A stretch of 5,288 bases of DNA from Aquificota bacterium (GTDB taxonomy: Bacteria > Aquificota > Aquificia > Aquificales > Hydrogenothermaceae): assembly GCA_013153295.1 (NCBI GenBank), contig JAADEV010000017.1:1-5288 (forward strand), read 5' to 3'. The translations under genes were made by a program, and so were the position numbers. How positions within the stretch are numbered: position 1 is the stretch's first letter; each line of letters starts with the position of its first letter. The notes under the pieces were generated by a model. The model ran no database searches and was not told the DNA's origin. It worked only from the letters and a program-made list of their open reading frames with translations. Positions 1-5,288 of this stretch are shown here, one piece after another.

Positions 1-96
1 ATCTTTCTTCCTAGTTCACCAACAAAATGGTTAACCACCGACCAACAGTTAAAAGAGAAATGGGAAGTGAGTATTAAAAATAAAAAAATAAGCTAA
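1..96 (+). CDS. 3' end of an unidentified upstream gene (partial)
   Basis: Frame 1 is open from the first base to a TAA at 94-96, giving 31 residues that begin IFLPSSPTKW and end in a lysine-rich tail (KNKKIS). The other two forward frames close within the first 35 bases. The tail is hydrophilic, shows no membrane segment, and matches nothing I recognise. In several bacteria the gene just upstream of a stand-alone FlhB C-terminal-domain gene encodes a FliK-like hook-length protein (the ylqG-ylqH pair of Bacillus). That makes a FliK-like product possible, but nothing in these 31 residues proves it. The stop lies 71 nt before the next start, so co-transcription is possible. Confidence 0.45.
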   Translation: MFLPSSPTKWLTTDQQLKEKWEVSIKNKKIS

Positions 97-167
97 AGAG
101 AAAACTTAGACCTGACTTTCTGTAAAATGTCTTGCAACCTGTGGGGGCTTAAACTAACTTTTAAGAG

Positions 168-443
168 ATGGAGGAGAAAAAAGCAGTAGCTTTAAAATAC
201 GATAGGGAAAAGGATAACGCCCCCCGTGTTGTGGCAAAGGGTAAAGGTTATATTGGGGAAAAGATAATCCAGATAGCCAAGGAGCATAACATACCTATTA
301 AAGAAGACCCTATACTGGTGGAAGCATTATCAAAGGTAGAGATAAATCAGGAGATACCCCCTGAGCTTTATCAAGCTGTAGCAGAGGTTCTTATCTATAT
401 ATACAGAAAAACTTCACAATTGAAAAAAAGACAAAACAGCTAA
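168..443 (+). CDS. Stand-alone FlhB C-terminal-domain protein (FhlB/YlqH-like, type III export switch family)
   Basis: This 91-residue soluble protein matches only the cytoplasmic C-terminal domain of FlhB/YscU, the substrate-specificity switch of the flagellar and type III export apparatus. Recognisable segments are AVALKYD near residues 6-12, PRVVAKGKG near 19-27, IAKEHNIPIKEDP near 36-48, and EIPPELYQAVAEVL near 62-75. FlhB's four membrane helices are absent, and so is the autocleavage motif NPTH: where it would end, the protein starts with MEEKK. It therefore cannot undergo the usual cleavage, and resembles the short FlhB paralogues (YlqH type) of many flagellated bacteria, whose role is poorly defined. 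The ATG at 168 is the only possible start, because an in-frame TAA lies at 162-164. The only Shine-Dalgarno-like bases (AAGAG, 163-167) abut the ATG, so initiation may be weak or leaderless. The next gene follows after 29 nt. Confidence 0.88.
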   Translation: MEEKKAVALKYDREKDNAPRVVAKGKGYIGEKIIQIAKEHNIPIKEDPILVEALSKVEINQEIPPELYQAVAEVLIYIYRKTSQLKKRQNS

Positions 444-458
444 TATTAGAAAACAAAA

Positions 459-464
459 AAGGAG
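459..464 (+). promoter_or_regulatory. Ribosome binding site of the MEMO-family gene
   Basis: AAGGAG lies eight bases before the ATG at 473, close to ideal Shine-Dalgarno spacing. It fixes that start, which also matches where MEMO-family proteins begin. It is far stronger than the sites before the flanking FlhB-like and prepilin genes. Confidence 0.8.
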
Positions 465-472
465 ATAAAAGT

Positions 473-1282
473 ATGATTACAGAGGTTAGACAACCGGCGG
501 TAAGCGACCTTTTTTATCCTGCTGACCCGATAGAGCTTAAGGCTATGCTTAAAAAGTTTTTAGATGAAGCCCCATTATACCCATACAAACCTGAGATAGT
601 TGTATCCCCACACGCAGGGTATATATACAGCGGGTCTGTGGCAGGGGTAAGTTATAAACAGCTTTTAAATCTGGATTTAAACCAGCATTACACAGTGCTT
701 TTAATTGGACCTTCCCACCACGTTCCATTTGAGGGTATATCCTTTGGATACTACAAATACTGGCTTACACCCCTTGGTGAGGTAAAGGTAGACACACAAA
801 AGATAGAGGAGTTTGTCCTTACACATAGGGATATGCCTATTACCTTAAATACAATACCCCACGCAAAGGAACACTCATTGGAGGTTCAAGTCCCATTTTT
901 ACAGATGGTTCTACCTGATTTCTCAATAGTTCCAGTTGTTTACGGTCAGGTAGATTACGAAACTGTAAAGGAGGTTATCCGCTGGTTTAAGGATAACTAT
1001 CCTAATGTTATAGTGGTAATTAGCACAGACCTAAGCCACTACTACCCAGATAATATAGCCCGCCAGATAGATAAATACTGTAATCTGGCTGTTGAAAATT
1101 TAGATATAGGTTTACTTGAAAGGTGTGAAGCCTGCGGTAAGATAGGGCTTGGGGCGTCTATCCTATACGCTAAGGAAAGGGGATTAAAGGGGAAAGTCCT
1201 TGACTACAAAACATCTGGAGATACATCAGGGGATTACTCTGCGGTGGTAGGGTATGCCAGTTATATCTTCTACAGGGAGTAG
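473..1282 (+). CDS. amrB: MEMO-family protein (AmmeMemoRadiSam system protein B)
   Basis: This is a 269-residue cytoplasmic protein of the usual family length (about 260-290). The family shares the fold of class III extradiol dioxygenases. Human MEMO1 binds metal through two His and a Cys, but the bacterial reaction is not established. Visible signatures, in order, are QPAVSDLFYPAD (7-18), SPHAGYIYSG (45-54, His47), GPSHH (79-83, His82/His83), KEHSLEVQVPFLQ (132-144), STDLSHY (184-190), Cys218 and Cys221-Gly222, and a C-terminal TSGDTSGDYSAVVGYAS (247-263). The putative metal ligands are therefore present. In many genomes this protein is found with an AMMECR1 domain and a radical-SAM protein (hence the name), but neither partner is in this window. 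Its last 29 nt also encode the start of the downstream prepilin, and it begins 29 nt after the FlhB-like gene with a strong ribosome binding site. The symbol follows common annotation for this family. Confidence 0.92.
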   Translation: MITEVRQPAVSDLFYPADPIELKAMLKKFLDEAPLYPYKPEIVVSPHAGYIYSGSVAGVSYKQLLNLDLNQHYTVLLIGPSHHVPFEGISFGYYKYWLTPLGEVKVDTQKIEEFVLTHRDMPITLNTIPHAKEHSLEVQVPFLQMVLPDFSIVPVVYGQVDYETVKEVIRWFKDNYPNVIVVISTDLSHYYPDNIARQIDKYCNLAVENLDIGLLERCEACGKIGLGASILYAKERGLKGKVLDYKTSGDTSGDYSAVVGYASYIFYRE

Positions 1283-2213
1283 GGGGTTTTCCCTTGTTGA
1301 ACTCCTTTTAGCTGTGGCAATACTATCCACCGCCTTAAGTGTTATCTACATTACTTACACAAAGCTACTTGAAAGGGGTAAAGCTGGGGCTACATCTGTA
1401 GAAAGCCAGCTTGAGGGTTTAATTGGGGTTGAGATAGTTAGGCTGGATTTGGAACATATAGGTTATGGGGTGGCTTTAGATGAGGTTTCCCCTGTAGCCC
1501 AGTGGGACAGCCCAACAAAAACATTTACCATAAGAAGTAATCTAATAAACACAAGGCAGGAAACTGTCGGCTGGGTTTTTATAGACTGTAGCAGTGGCAA
1601 CTGTAATCCCCTGTCCTACTCCCTCCCTTCATCTGGCAGATACTATATCTTTTTTGTGGACAGCTTTTATAACAACTCTGTTGGTTTAGGGCAGGTTTAT
1701 CTGGAAAGGGACGGGAGTTTAGCCTTAACGGAGATACCACCTATAGATGGTCTTGTTTATAAACAGCTTGTAGGTTTTCCTATCCCTGATACTGTGTATA
1801 AAGGTAGTTCAAATAACTGTGAAAATACCTTCTGTTCCCGTATTAGATACAAACTAAGGGATACCTCTACACTACCTTTAAAGTGTAATCCTAACACAGG
1901 GGTTTTGTATAGGATTGTAAATAATGCAGTTGTTGGAGACCCTATATTTAACTGTGTTGCTGACTTTCAGGTTAAAATTACAGCTACAGACGGAGAGGCT
2001 ATATCTGTTAGAAAGGGGTCTGTTAAAAAGGTGGAGTTTTTTATCCTTTTACAGGAAGGGGAAAGGCGGAGGGGATTTACATTTAGTAATACAAGGGAGT
2101 GTGGCGGTGGGGTGTGCTTTAACACCCCGGAGGTTGATTTACACCTCCCCCCAGACTACCAAAACTACAACTGGAAGGTAATAAAGCTGTCTGTAAAGCC
2201 AAAGAACAGTTAG
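1254..2213 (+). CDS. Type IV prepilin-like protein (minor pilin, PilW-like)
   Basis: This 319-residue protein has a class III (type IV pilin-type) signal. The leader is MPVISSTGSRG, predicted to be cut by prepilin peptidase after Gly11, with Phe12 as the N-methylated first mature residue and Glu16 as the conserved Glu+5. A hydrophobic stretch follows (about 17-35), and then a polar helix with RLDLEHIGYG (63-71) like the DLR-AGY region of PilW proteins. The C-terminus (NYNWKVIKLSVKPKN) also recalls PilW. The large globular part has eight cysteines (112, 117, 189, 194, 211, 234, 283, 288), all in the predicted exported region, so disulfides are likely. It should sit in the inner membrane until assembled into a pilus or pseudopilus. 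The ATG at 1254 is the only start before FSLVE, because an in-frame TAG lies at 1248-1250. The ribosome site is weak (GGTGG and AGGG), suggesting coupling to MEMO translation. A type II secretion pseudopilin is the alternative. Confidence 0.85.
   Translation: MPVISSTGSRGFSLVELLLAVAILSTALSVIYITYTKLLERGKAGATSVESQLEGLIGVEIVRLDLEHIGYGVALDEVSPVAQWDSPTKTFTIRSNLINTRQETVGWVFIDCSSGNCNPLSYSLPSSGRYYIFFVDSFYNNSVGLGQVYLERDGSLALTEIPPIDGLVYKQLVGFPIPDTVYKGSSNNCENTFCSRIRYKLRDTSTLPLKCNPNTGVLYRIVNNAVVGDPIFNCVADFQVKITATDGEAISVRKGSVKKVEFFILLQEGERRRGFTFSNTRECGGGVCFNTPEVDLHLPPDYQNYNWKVIKLSVKPKNS
2109..2148. other. Two adjacent GC-rich inverted repeats (tandem hairpins) in the prepilin 3' region
   Basis: The first hairpin is GGGGTGT (2109-2115) paired with ACACCCC (2122-2128): seven perfect pairs with a six-base loop. 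The second starts on the next base: GGAGGT (2129-2134) paired with ACCTCC (2143-2148), six perfect pairs with an eight-base loop. They lie inside the prepilin coding region (codons for CGGGVCFNTPEVDLHLP), about 65 nt before its stop and about 60-100 nt beyond the proS stop on the other strand. Neither strand has a T-run after them, so they are not classic intrinsic terminators. They could still stabilise a 3' end or slow polymerase at the convergent junction. Chance in a G-rich coding segment is possible. Confidence 0.4.
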
Positions 2214-3907
2214 CCTTTTAGTTTCTCTAATAAAGCAGGTATATCAGGTATCTGTATCTCTTCCTTTTTGCCTGTTTTCCTTTCCTGTAGCTCTACCTTA
2301 CCTTCCTTTACCTTTTTCCCTACCACTATTCTGTATGGTATACCTATTAGGTCTGCATCTTTAAATTTAGCTCCGGGGGATATATCCCTGTCGTCGTAAA
2401 GGACTTCTACTCCAATCTCCTGTGCCTGTTTGTATATCTGTTCTGCCACATCTGTAATCTGTGGGTCTTTTGTGTTCAGGGCAAGTATATGTAGTTTAAA
2501 TGGGGCTATACTTTCTGGCCATATTATTCCGCTGTCGTCGTGGTTCTGCTCTACAGCCGCCGCCATAAGCCTACTTACCCCAATACCATAACAGCCCATA
2601 ACTATAGGCTTCTCTTTACCATCTTTATCAACGAAGTAAGCCTTCATCGCTTCTGAATACTTTGTTCCAAGTAAGAATATATGCCCTACCTCAAGTCCGG
2701 TTGTTTCCTTTAAAGGCTGTTTACAGTTTGGACAGGGGTCTCCTCCCCTTGCTGTGGAAAAGTCCACAAACTCCACAGGTTTAAAATCCCTTGGTATGTT
2801 TACATTTATGTAGTGGTAATCCTTCTCATTTGCCCCTACTACAAAGTTATGTAAACCTTCAACGGAAATATCTGCATAAACAGGTAAATCAAGCCCTATT
2901 GGTCCCACAAATCCCTCAACTACTCCCATCTCCTTTAGCTCTTCGGAGGTGGCAAGCCTACAGTCAAGGACATTAAAGTAATTTATCAGCTTGGTTTCGT
3001 TAAGCTCCCTATCACCTCTTATAAGGACTGCTACCTTTCTGCCGTCTGAGAGTATGTATACAAGGGTTTTTACAATCTTTGTTGGAGGAACCCCTAAGAA
3101 CTGTGCCACCTCTTCAACTGAGGACACATTTGGGGTGTATACCTTTTCAAGTGGTTTTTCTTCCTCCGGTGGTGGTCTGTCCAGCTCAAACTCATACTTT
3201 GCAGTTTCCACATTTGCGGCGTATCCACAGTTTTCACAGTATACTATGTGTGCCTCCCCGTTAGCCGCCTTTACCACAAACTCGTGGGAGTATTTACCTC
3301 CTATAGCCCCTGTATCAGCTTCAACCATAAGGTAATCAAGCCCCAGCTCATCAAATATCCTTTTGTATGTGTCCCTCATAACTTGGTAAGATTGGACTGC
3401 CATCTCCTCAGATACATCAAAGGAGTAAGCATCTTTCATTAAAAACTCCCTACCCCTAATAAGACCGTATCTCGGGCGGGCTTCGTCCCTAAACTTTGTC
3501 TGTATCTGGTAAAAGTTTTTTGGTAAATCTTTGTAAGAACGGATATTCTTCCTAACAAGGTCTGTTATTGTTTCTTCGTGTGTAGGTCCCAAGGCAAAAA
3601 GTCTGCCTTTCCTGTCCTCCACCCTAAAAAGCTCTTTACCGTAAACCTCCCATCTTCCTGTTTCCTGCCACAACTCCGCTGGGGTAAGGATAGGGAGTAA
3701 AACCTCCAATGCCCCTGCGTTATCCATATGTTTTCTTATTATATTTTCTATCTTCCTTAAAACCCTAAGACCAAGGGGTAGATACTCGTAAAGCCCTGCG
3801 GCAAGCTGTCTTATGAACCCTGCCCTTACAAGGTATATATGACTTGGGACTTCTGCCTCTGAAGGGGCTTCCTTTAGTGTTGGTATAAAGTAGTTAGACG
3901 CCCTCAT
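2210..3907 (-). CDS. proS: Prolyl-tRNA synthetase, bacterial type with INS editing domain
   Basis: This 565-residue class II aminoacyl-tRNA synthetase activates proline with ATP and charges tRNA(Pro) in the cytoplasm. The length is typical of the bacterial (ProS type 1) form. Motif 1 lies around residues 37-72 (GLYEYLPLGLRVL). The GPTHEE segment is at 107-112. Motif 2 is at 138-158 (KFRDEARPR...GREFLMKDA). The editing insertion (INS, YbaK-like) spans about 225-390, with TKIVKTL (276-282), GFVGPIGL (332-339) and VGANEKDYH (357-365). These carry the conserved Lys, G-x-x-x-P and His expected for clearing mischarged Ala-tRNA(Pro). Motif 3 (GCYGIGVSRLM) is at 438-448 and the anticodon-binding domain is at about 470-565. 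CxxC pairs at 224/227 and 392/395 flank the INS domain and may bind zinc. The ATG is 31 nt after murE with a good ribosome site. Its stop overlaps the stop of the convergent prepilin gene. Confidence 0.97.
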   Translation of the reverse strand: MRASNYFIPTLKEAPSEAEVPSHIYLVRAGFIRQLAAGLYEYLPLGLRVLRKIENIIRKHMDNAGALEVLLPILTPAELWQETGRWEVYGKELFRVEDRKGRLFALGPTHEETITDLVRKNIRSYKDLPKNFYQIQTKFRDEARPRYGLIRGREFLMKDAYSFDVSEEMAVQSYQVMRDTYKRIFDELGLDYLMVEADTGAIGGKYSHEFVVKAANGEAHIVYCENCGYAANVETAKYEFELDRPPPEEEKPLEKVYTPNVSSVEEVAQFLGVPPTKIVKTLVYILSDGRKVAVLIRGDRELNETKLINYFNVLDCRLATSEELKEMGVVEGFVGPIGLDLPVYADISVEGLHNFVVGANEKDYHYINVNIPRDFKPVEFVDFSTARGGDPCPNCKQPLKETTGLEVGHIFLLGTKYSEAMKAYFVDKDGKEKPIVMGCYGIGVSRLMAAAVEQNHDDSGIIWPESIAPFKLHILALNTKDPQITDVAEQIYKQAQEIGVEVLYDDRDISPGAKFKDADLIGIPYRIVVGKKVKEGKVELQERKTGKKEEIQIPDIPALLEKLKG

Positions 3908-3910
3908 AAT

Positions 3911-3918
3911 TCACCTCT
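3911..3918 (-). promoter_or_regulatory. Ribosome binding site of proS
   Basis: On the minus strand AGAGGTGA ends three bases before the proS ATG (3907-3905), and its GAGG core is about six bases away. It is a strong Shine-Dalgarno match in the short murE-proS gap, and it supports the chosen start, which also fits the conserved MRAS N-terminus of the family. Confidence 0.75.
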
Positions 3919-3937
3919 AATTTTGGTTTGTATTAAT

Positions 3938-3943
3938 ATTATA
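3938..3943 (-). promoter_or_regulatory. Possible -10 box of a proS promoter, overlapping the murE stop codon
   Basis: The minus strand reads TATAAT, a perfect sigma-70-type -10 hexamer, and the murE stop codon TAA (3941-3939) lies inside it. Initiation about seven bases downstream (near 3931) would give proS a leader of about 24 nt carrying the ribosome site. No convincing -35 hexamer is found 16-18 bases upstream, where the sequence is A-rich, and there is no TGn extension. The promoter is therefore tentative, and murE read-through is an equally good source of the proS transcript. Confidence 0.35.
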
Positions 3944-5288
3944 GCCCTTTAGTTTTTAGGTATTTTTCTGCTACTGCCCTGTCGTCAAAGGGTATTTTTC
4001 TGTTTCCTATAATCTGGTATCTTTCGTGTCCTTTACCTGCTATCAGTATAATGTCCCCTTCCTGTGCCATCTCCACAGCTTTTTTTATAGCCTTTTCCCT
4101 GTCCAGCTCCACAACTGTATTTATGTTTTTTACCCCCTTTAATATGTCCTGTATTATCTGGTTTGGGTCTTCTGTCCTTGGGTTGTCTGAGGTTATTACA
4201 ACTGTATCTGAGTATTTTGAGGCTACTTTGCCCATTAATGGTCTTTTCTGTCTGTCCCTGTCCCCACCTGCCCCAAACACTGTTATTATCCTTTTCTTTC
4301 TCAGTTTTTGTAATGTTTTTAAAACCTTTTCAAGGGCGTCAGGGGTATGGGCGTAGTCTATAAACACTGTTATCCCTTTGTTTGTTATCCTTTCAAGTCT
4401 GCCTTCCACTGGCTTTAGCTGTGGTGTTATTTCTATTAGCTGTTGAAGGGGGAAGCCTATCTGGTGTAAAACTGCTAACGCCCCTACAATATTGTAAACA
4501 TTAAACTCCCCTACAAGCTGTGTTTTTATCTGGTATTCCTCTCCCTTATGGCTTAGGGTGAATGTTGTATACCTATCGGTGTGTTGTATTCCTTTTATGG
4601 TGTAGTCCCCTCCCCTTTTCCCAAAGGTGTGTATATTCTTTTTATTCTTATACTTTGTGTATAGTTTTTTCCCGTAGCTGTCATCTGTATTTACCAGTAT
4701 CGGGGTTTTTCTATCAGCCCATTTTATAAGTTTTTCTTTTGCTTTAAAGTAGTTTTCCATACTTTTGTGGTAGTCCAGATGTTCCTGTGTAAGGTTTGTC
4801 CAAACTATACCTGCAAACTTTGTGCCGTATACCCTATACTGGTCTAATGCGTGTGAGGATACCTCTGCGGAAACATACTCTACTTTATGTTTTGCCATTA
4901 TGGAAAGTATCCTATACCACAGGATAGGGTCTGGTGTTGTTCTTCCTTCAAGTATTTTTTTGTTTCCTACTGTGTATTTTACAGTGCCGATTACTCCAGT
5001 TTTTTTTCCAAGTAGTGTTAAATACTGGTGTATAAGGTTTGCTGTTGTTGTTTTTCCATTTGTCCCTGTAATACCGATGATAGATAGTTTTTCATCAGGT
5101 TTTTTAAAAAATATTTTGGACACTTCAGCTTGTAGTTTACGGATATTTTTGGCAAGGATTACTGTTCTGTCAGGGTGGTTTTCTTTTATATACTTTGCAA
5201 CTGTAGGTCTGCTTACAGCTACAGCTACAGCCCCTTTTTGTAAGGCGTCCTCCACAAATTTATGCCCATCTACAGAATACCCTTTTAC
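3939..5288 (-). CDS. murE: UDP-N-acetylmuramoyl-tripeptide synthetase MurE (5' end beyond window)
   Basis: This cytoplasmic Mur ligase adds the third residue of the peptidoglycan stem peptide to UDP-MurNAc-L-Ala-D-Glu using ATP. The frame stays open to the window edge. The first visible residues, VKGYSVDGHKFVEDALQKG, are the usual MurE N-terminal domain, so 449 residues are seen and roughly 35-50 are missing. A GTG at 5255 is internal, not the start. Counting from the edge, the ATP P-loop GTNGKTT is at 75-81, followed by EVSSHALDQYR (about 146-156) and the TNLTQEHLDYH block with nearby KAKEKL, which should hold the carbamylated lysine. DNPRTEDP near 370 marks the meso-diaminopimelate-adding type, and GKGHERYQ lies near the C-terminus. 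A lysine-adding enzyme would normally differ at DNPR, so meso-diaminopimelate is the likely substrate, although this is inferred from the motif. proS begins 31 nt downstream on the same strand. Confidence 0.96.
   Translation of the reverse strand, partial: VKGYSVDGHKFVEDALQKGAVAVAVSRPTVAKYIKENHPDRTVILAKNIRKLQAEVSKIFFKKPDEKLSIIGITGTNGKTTTANLIHQYLTLLGKKTGVIGTVKYTVGNKKILEGRTTPDPILWYRILSIMAKHKVEYVSAEVSSHALDQYRVYGTKFAGIVWTNLTQEHLDYHKSMENYFKAKEKLIKWADRKTPILVNTDDSYGKKLYTKYKNKKNIHTFGKRGGDYTIKGIQHTDRYTTFTLSHKGEEYQIKTQLVGEFNVYNIVGALAVLHQIGFPLQQLIEITPQLKPVEGRLERITNKGITVFIDYAHTPDALEKVLKTLQKLRKKRIITVFGAGGDRDRQKRPLMGKVASKYSDTVVITSDNPRTEDPNQIIQDILKGVKNINTVVELDREKAIKKAVEMAQEGDIILIAGKGHERYQIIGNRKIPFDDRAVAEKYLKTKGL

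Noticed and set aside
121..136. Sigma-54-like -12 element TTGCA upstream of the FlhB-like gene
   Set aside because: The matching -24 position reads TGTAAA and lacks the essential GG, so a sigma-54 promoter is not supported.
127..189. A 20-residue frame (MSCNLWGLKLTFKRWRRKKQ) overlapping the FlhB-like start
   Set aside because: It has no Shine-Dalgarno site, is short enough to arise by chance, and cannot be supported as a gene.
420..449. Possible promoter TTGAAA, 18-base spacer, TATTAG before the MEMO gene
   Set aside because: The sequence is very A/T-rich and the -10 match is only four of six. Such matches are common by chance, and the gene fits read-through from the FlhB-like gene.
1924..2181. 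An 85-codon frame inside the prepilin gene
   Set aside because: It is an alternative frame of the prepilin coding region with no domain and no convincing ribosome site.
2214..2330. T-rich tracts just after the prepilin stop as an intrinsic terminator
   Set aside because: The T-runs are complements of Lys codons in the proS C-terminus, and no stable hairpin precedes them.
2991..3335. A 114-codon open frame on the + strand opposite proS, with smaller ones at 2791-2976, 3079-3264 and 3248-3442
   Set aside because: All are antisense to a clearly conserved synthetase gene, have low-complexity Ser/Leu/Pro-rich translations, and lack recognisable domains.
4051..4363. Open frames on the + strand opposite murE (4051-4356 and 4163-4363), the first with a hydrophobic, membrane-like translation
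   Set aside because: The hydrophobic look comes from the complement of Lys/Glu-rich murE codons. The frames are antisense to conserved MurE motifs and show no family resemblance.
3939..5255. MurE starting at the GTG at 5255
   Set aside because: The frame continues to the window edge and its extra residues (VKGYSVDGHKF) match the conserved MurE N-terminal domain, so the true start is outside the window.

Overview
The window looks like a piece of a bacterial chromosome of moderate-to-low GC. Arginine is often AGG/AGA and isoleucine often ATA, and the proteins are rich in Lys, Glu, Ile and Val. That fits a thermophile, possibly of the Aquificota, but this is an inference from codon and residue style only. 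MurE with a meso-diaminopimelate-type motif, a FlhB-family domain and a type IV prepilin all indicate a bacterium with peptidoglycan and surface-appendage export systems.

The window has two halves that converge near position 2212. The left half (1-2213) is read on the + strand. It holds the last 31 codons of an unidentified gene, a 91-residue stand-alone FlhB C-terminal-domain protein without the NPTH cleavage motif, a 269-residue MEMO-family protein (AmmeMemoRadiSam protein B), and a 319-residue type IV prepilin-like (PilW-like) protein. The prepilin's short leader is encoded inside the last 29 nt of the MEMO gene. Spacing is tight, so at least MEMO and prepilin should share a transcript.

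The right half (2210-5288) is read on the - strand. It holds murE, whose N-terminus is cut off by the window edge, followed 31 nt later by a complete proS (bacterial prolyl-tRNA synthetase with the INS editing insertion). The murE stop codon lies inside a perfect TATAAT, so proS may have its own promoter as well as read-through from murE. These are housekeeping genes for cell-wall synthesis and translation.

The prepilin and proS stop codons interlock in one four-base sequence, leaving no intergenic room for a terminator. Two back-to-back GC-rich hairpins lie about 60-100 nt before this junction, inside the prepilin gene. No tRNA, rRNA, CRISPR array, insertion sequence or clear intrinsic terminator was seen, and no stretch over 300 bases lacks a gene. 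I found no convincing evidence of a wholly new system. The points most worth a second look are the FlhB-like/MEMO/prepilin grouping, the nested prepilin leader and the terminator-less convergent junction.
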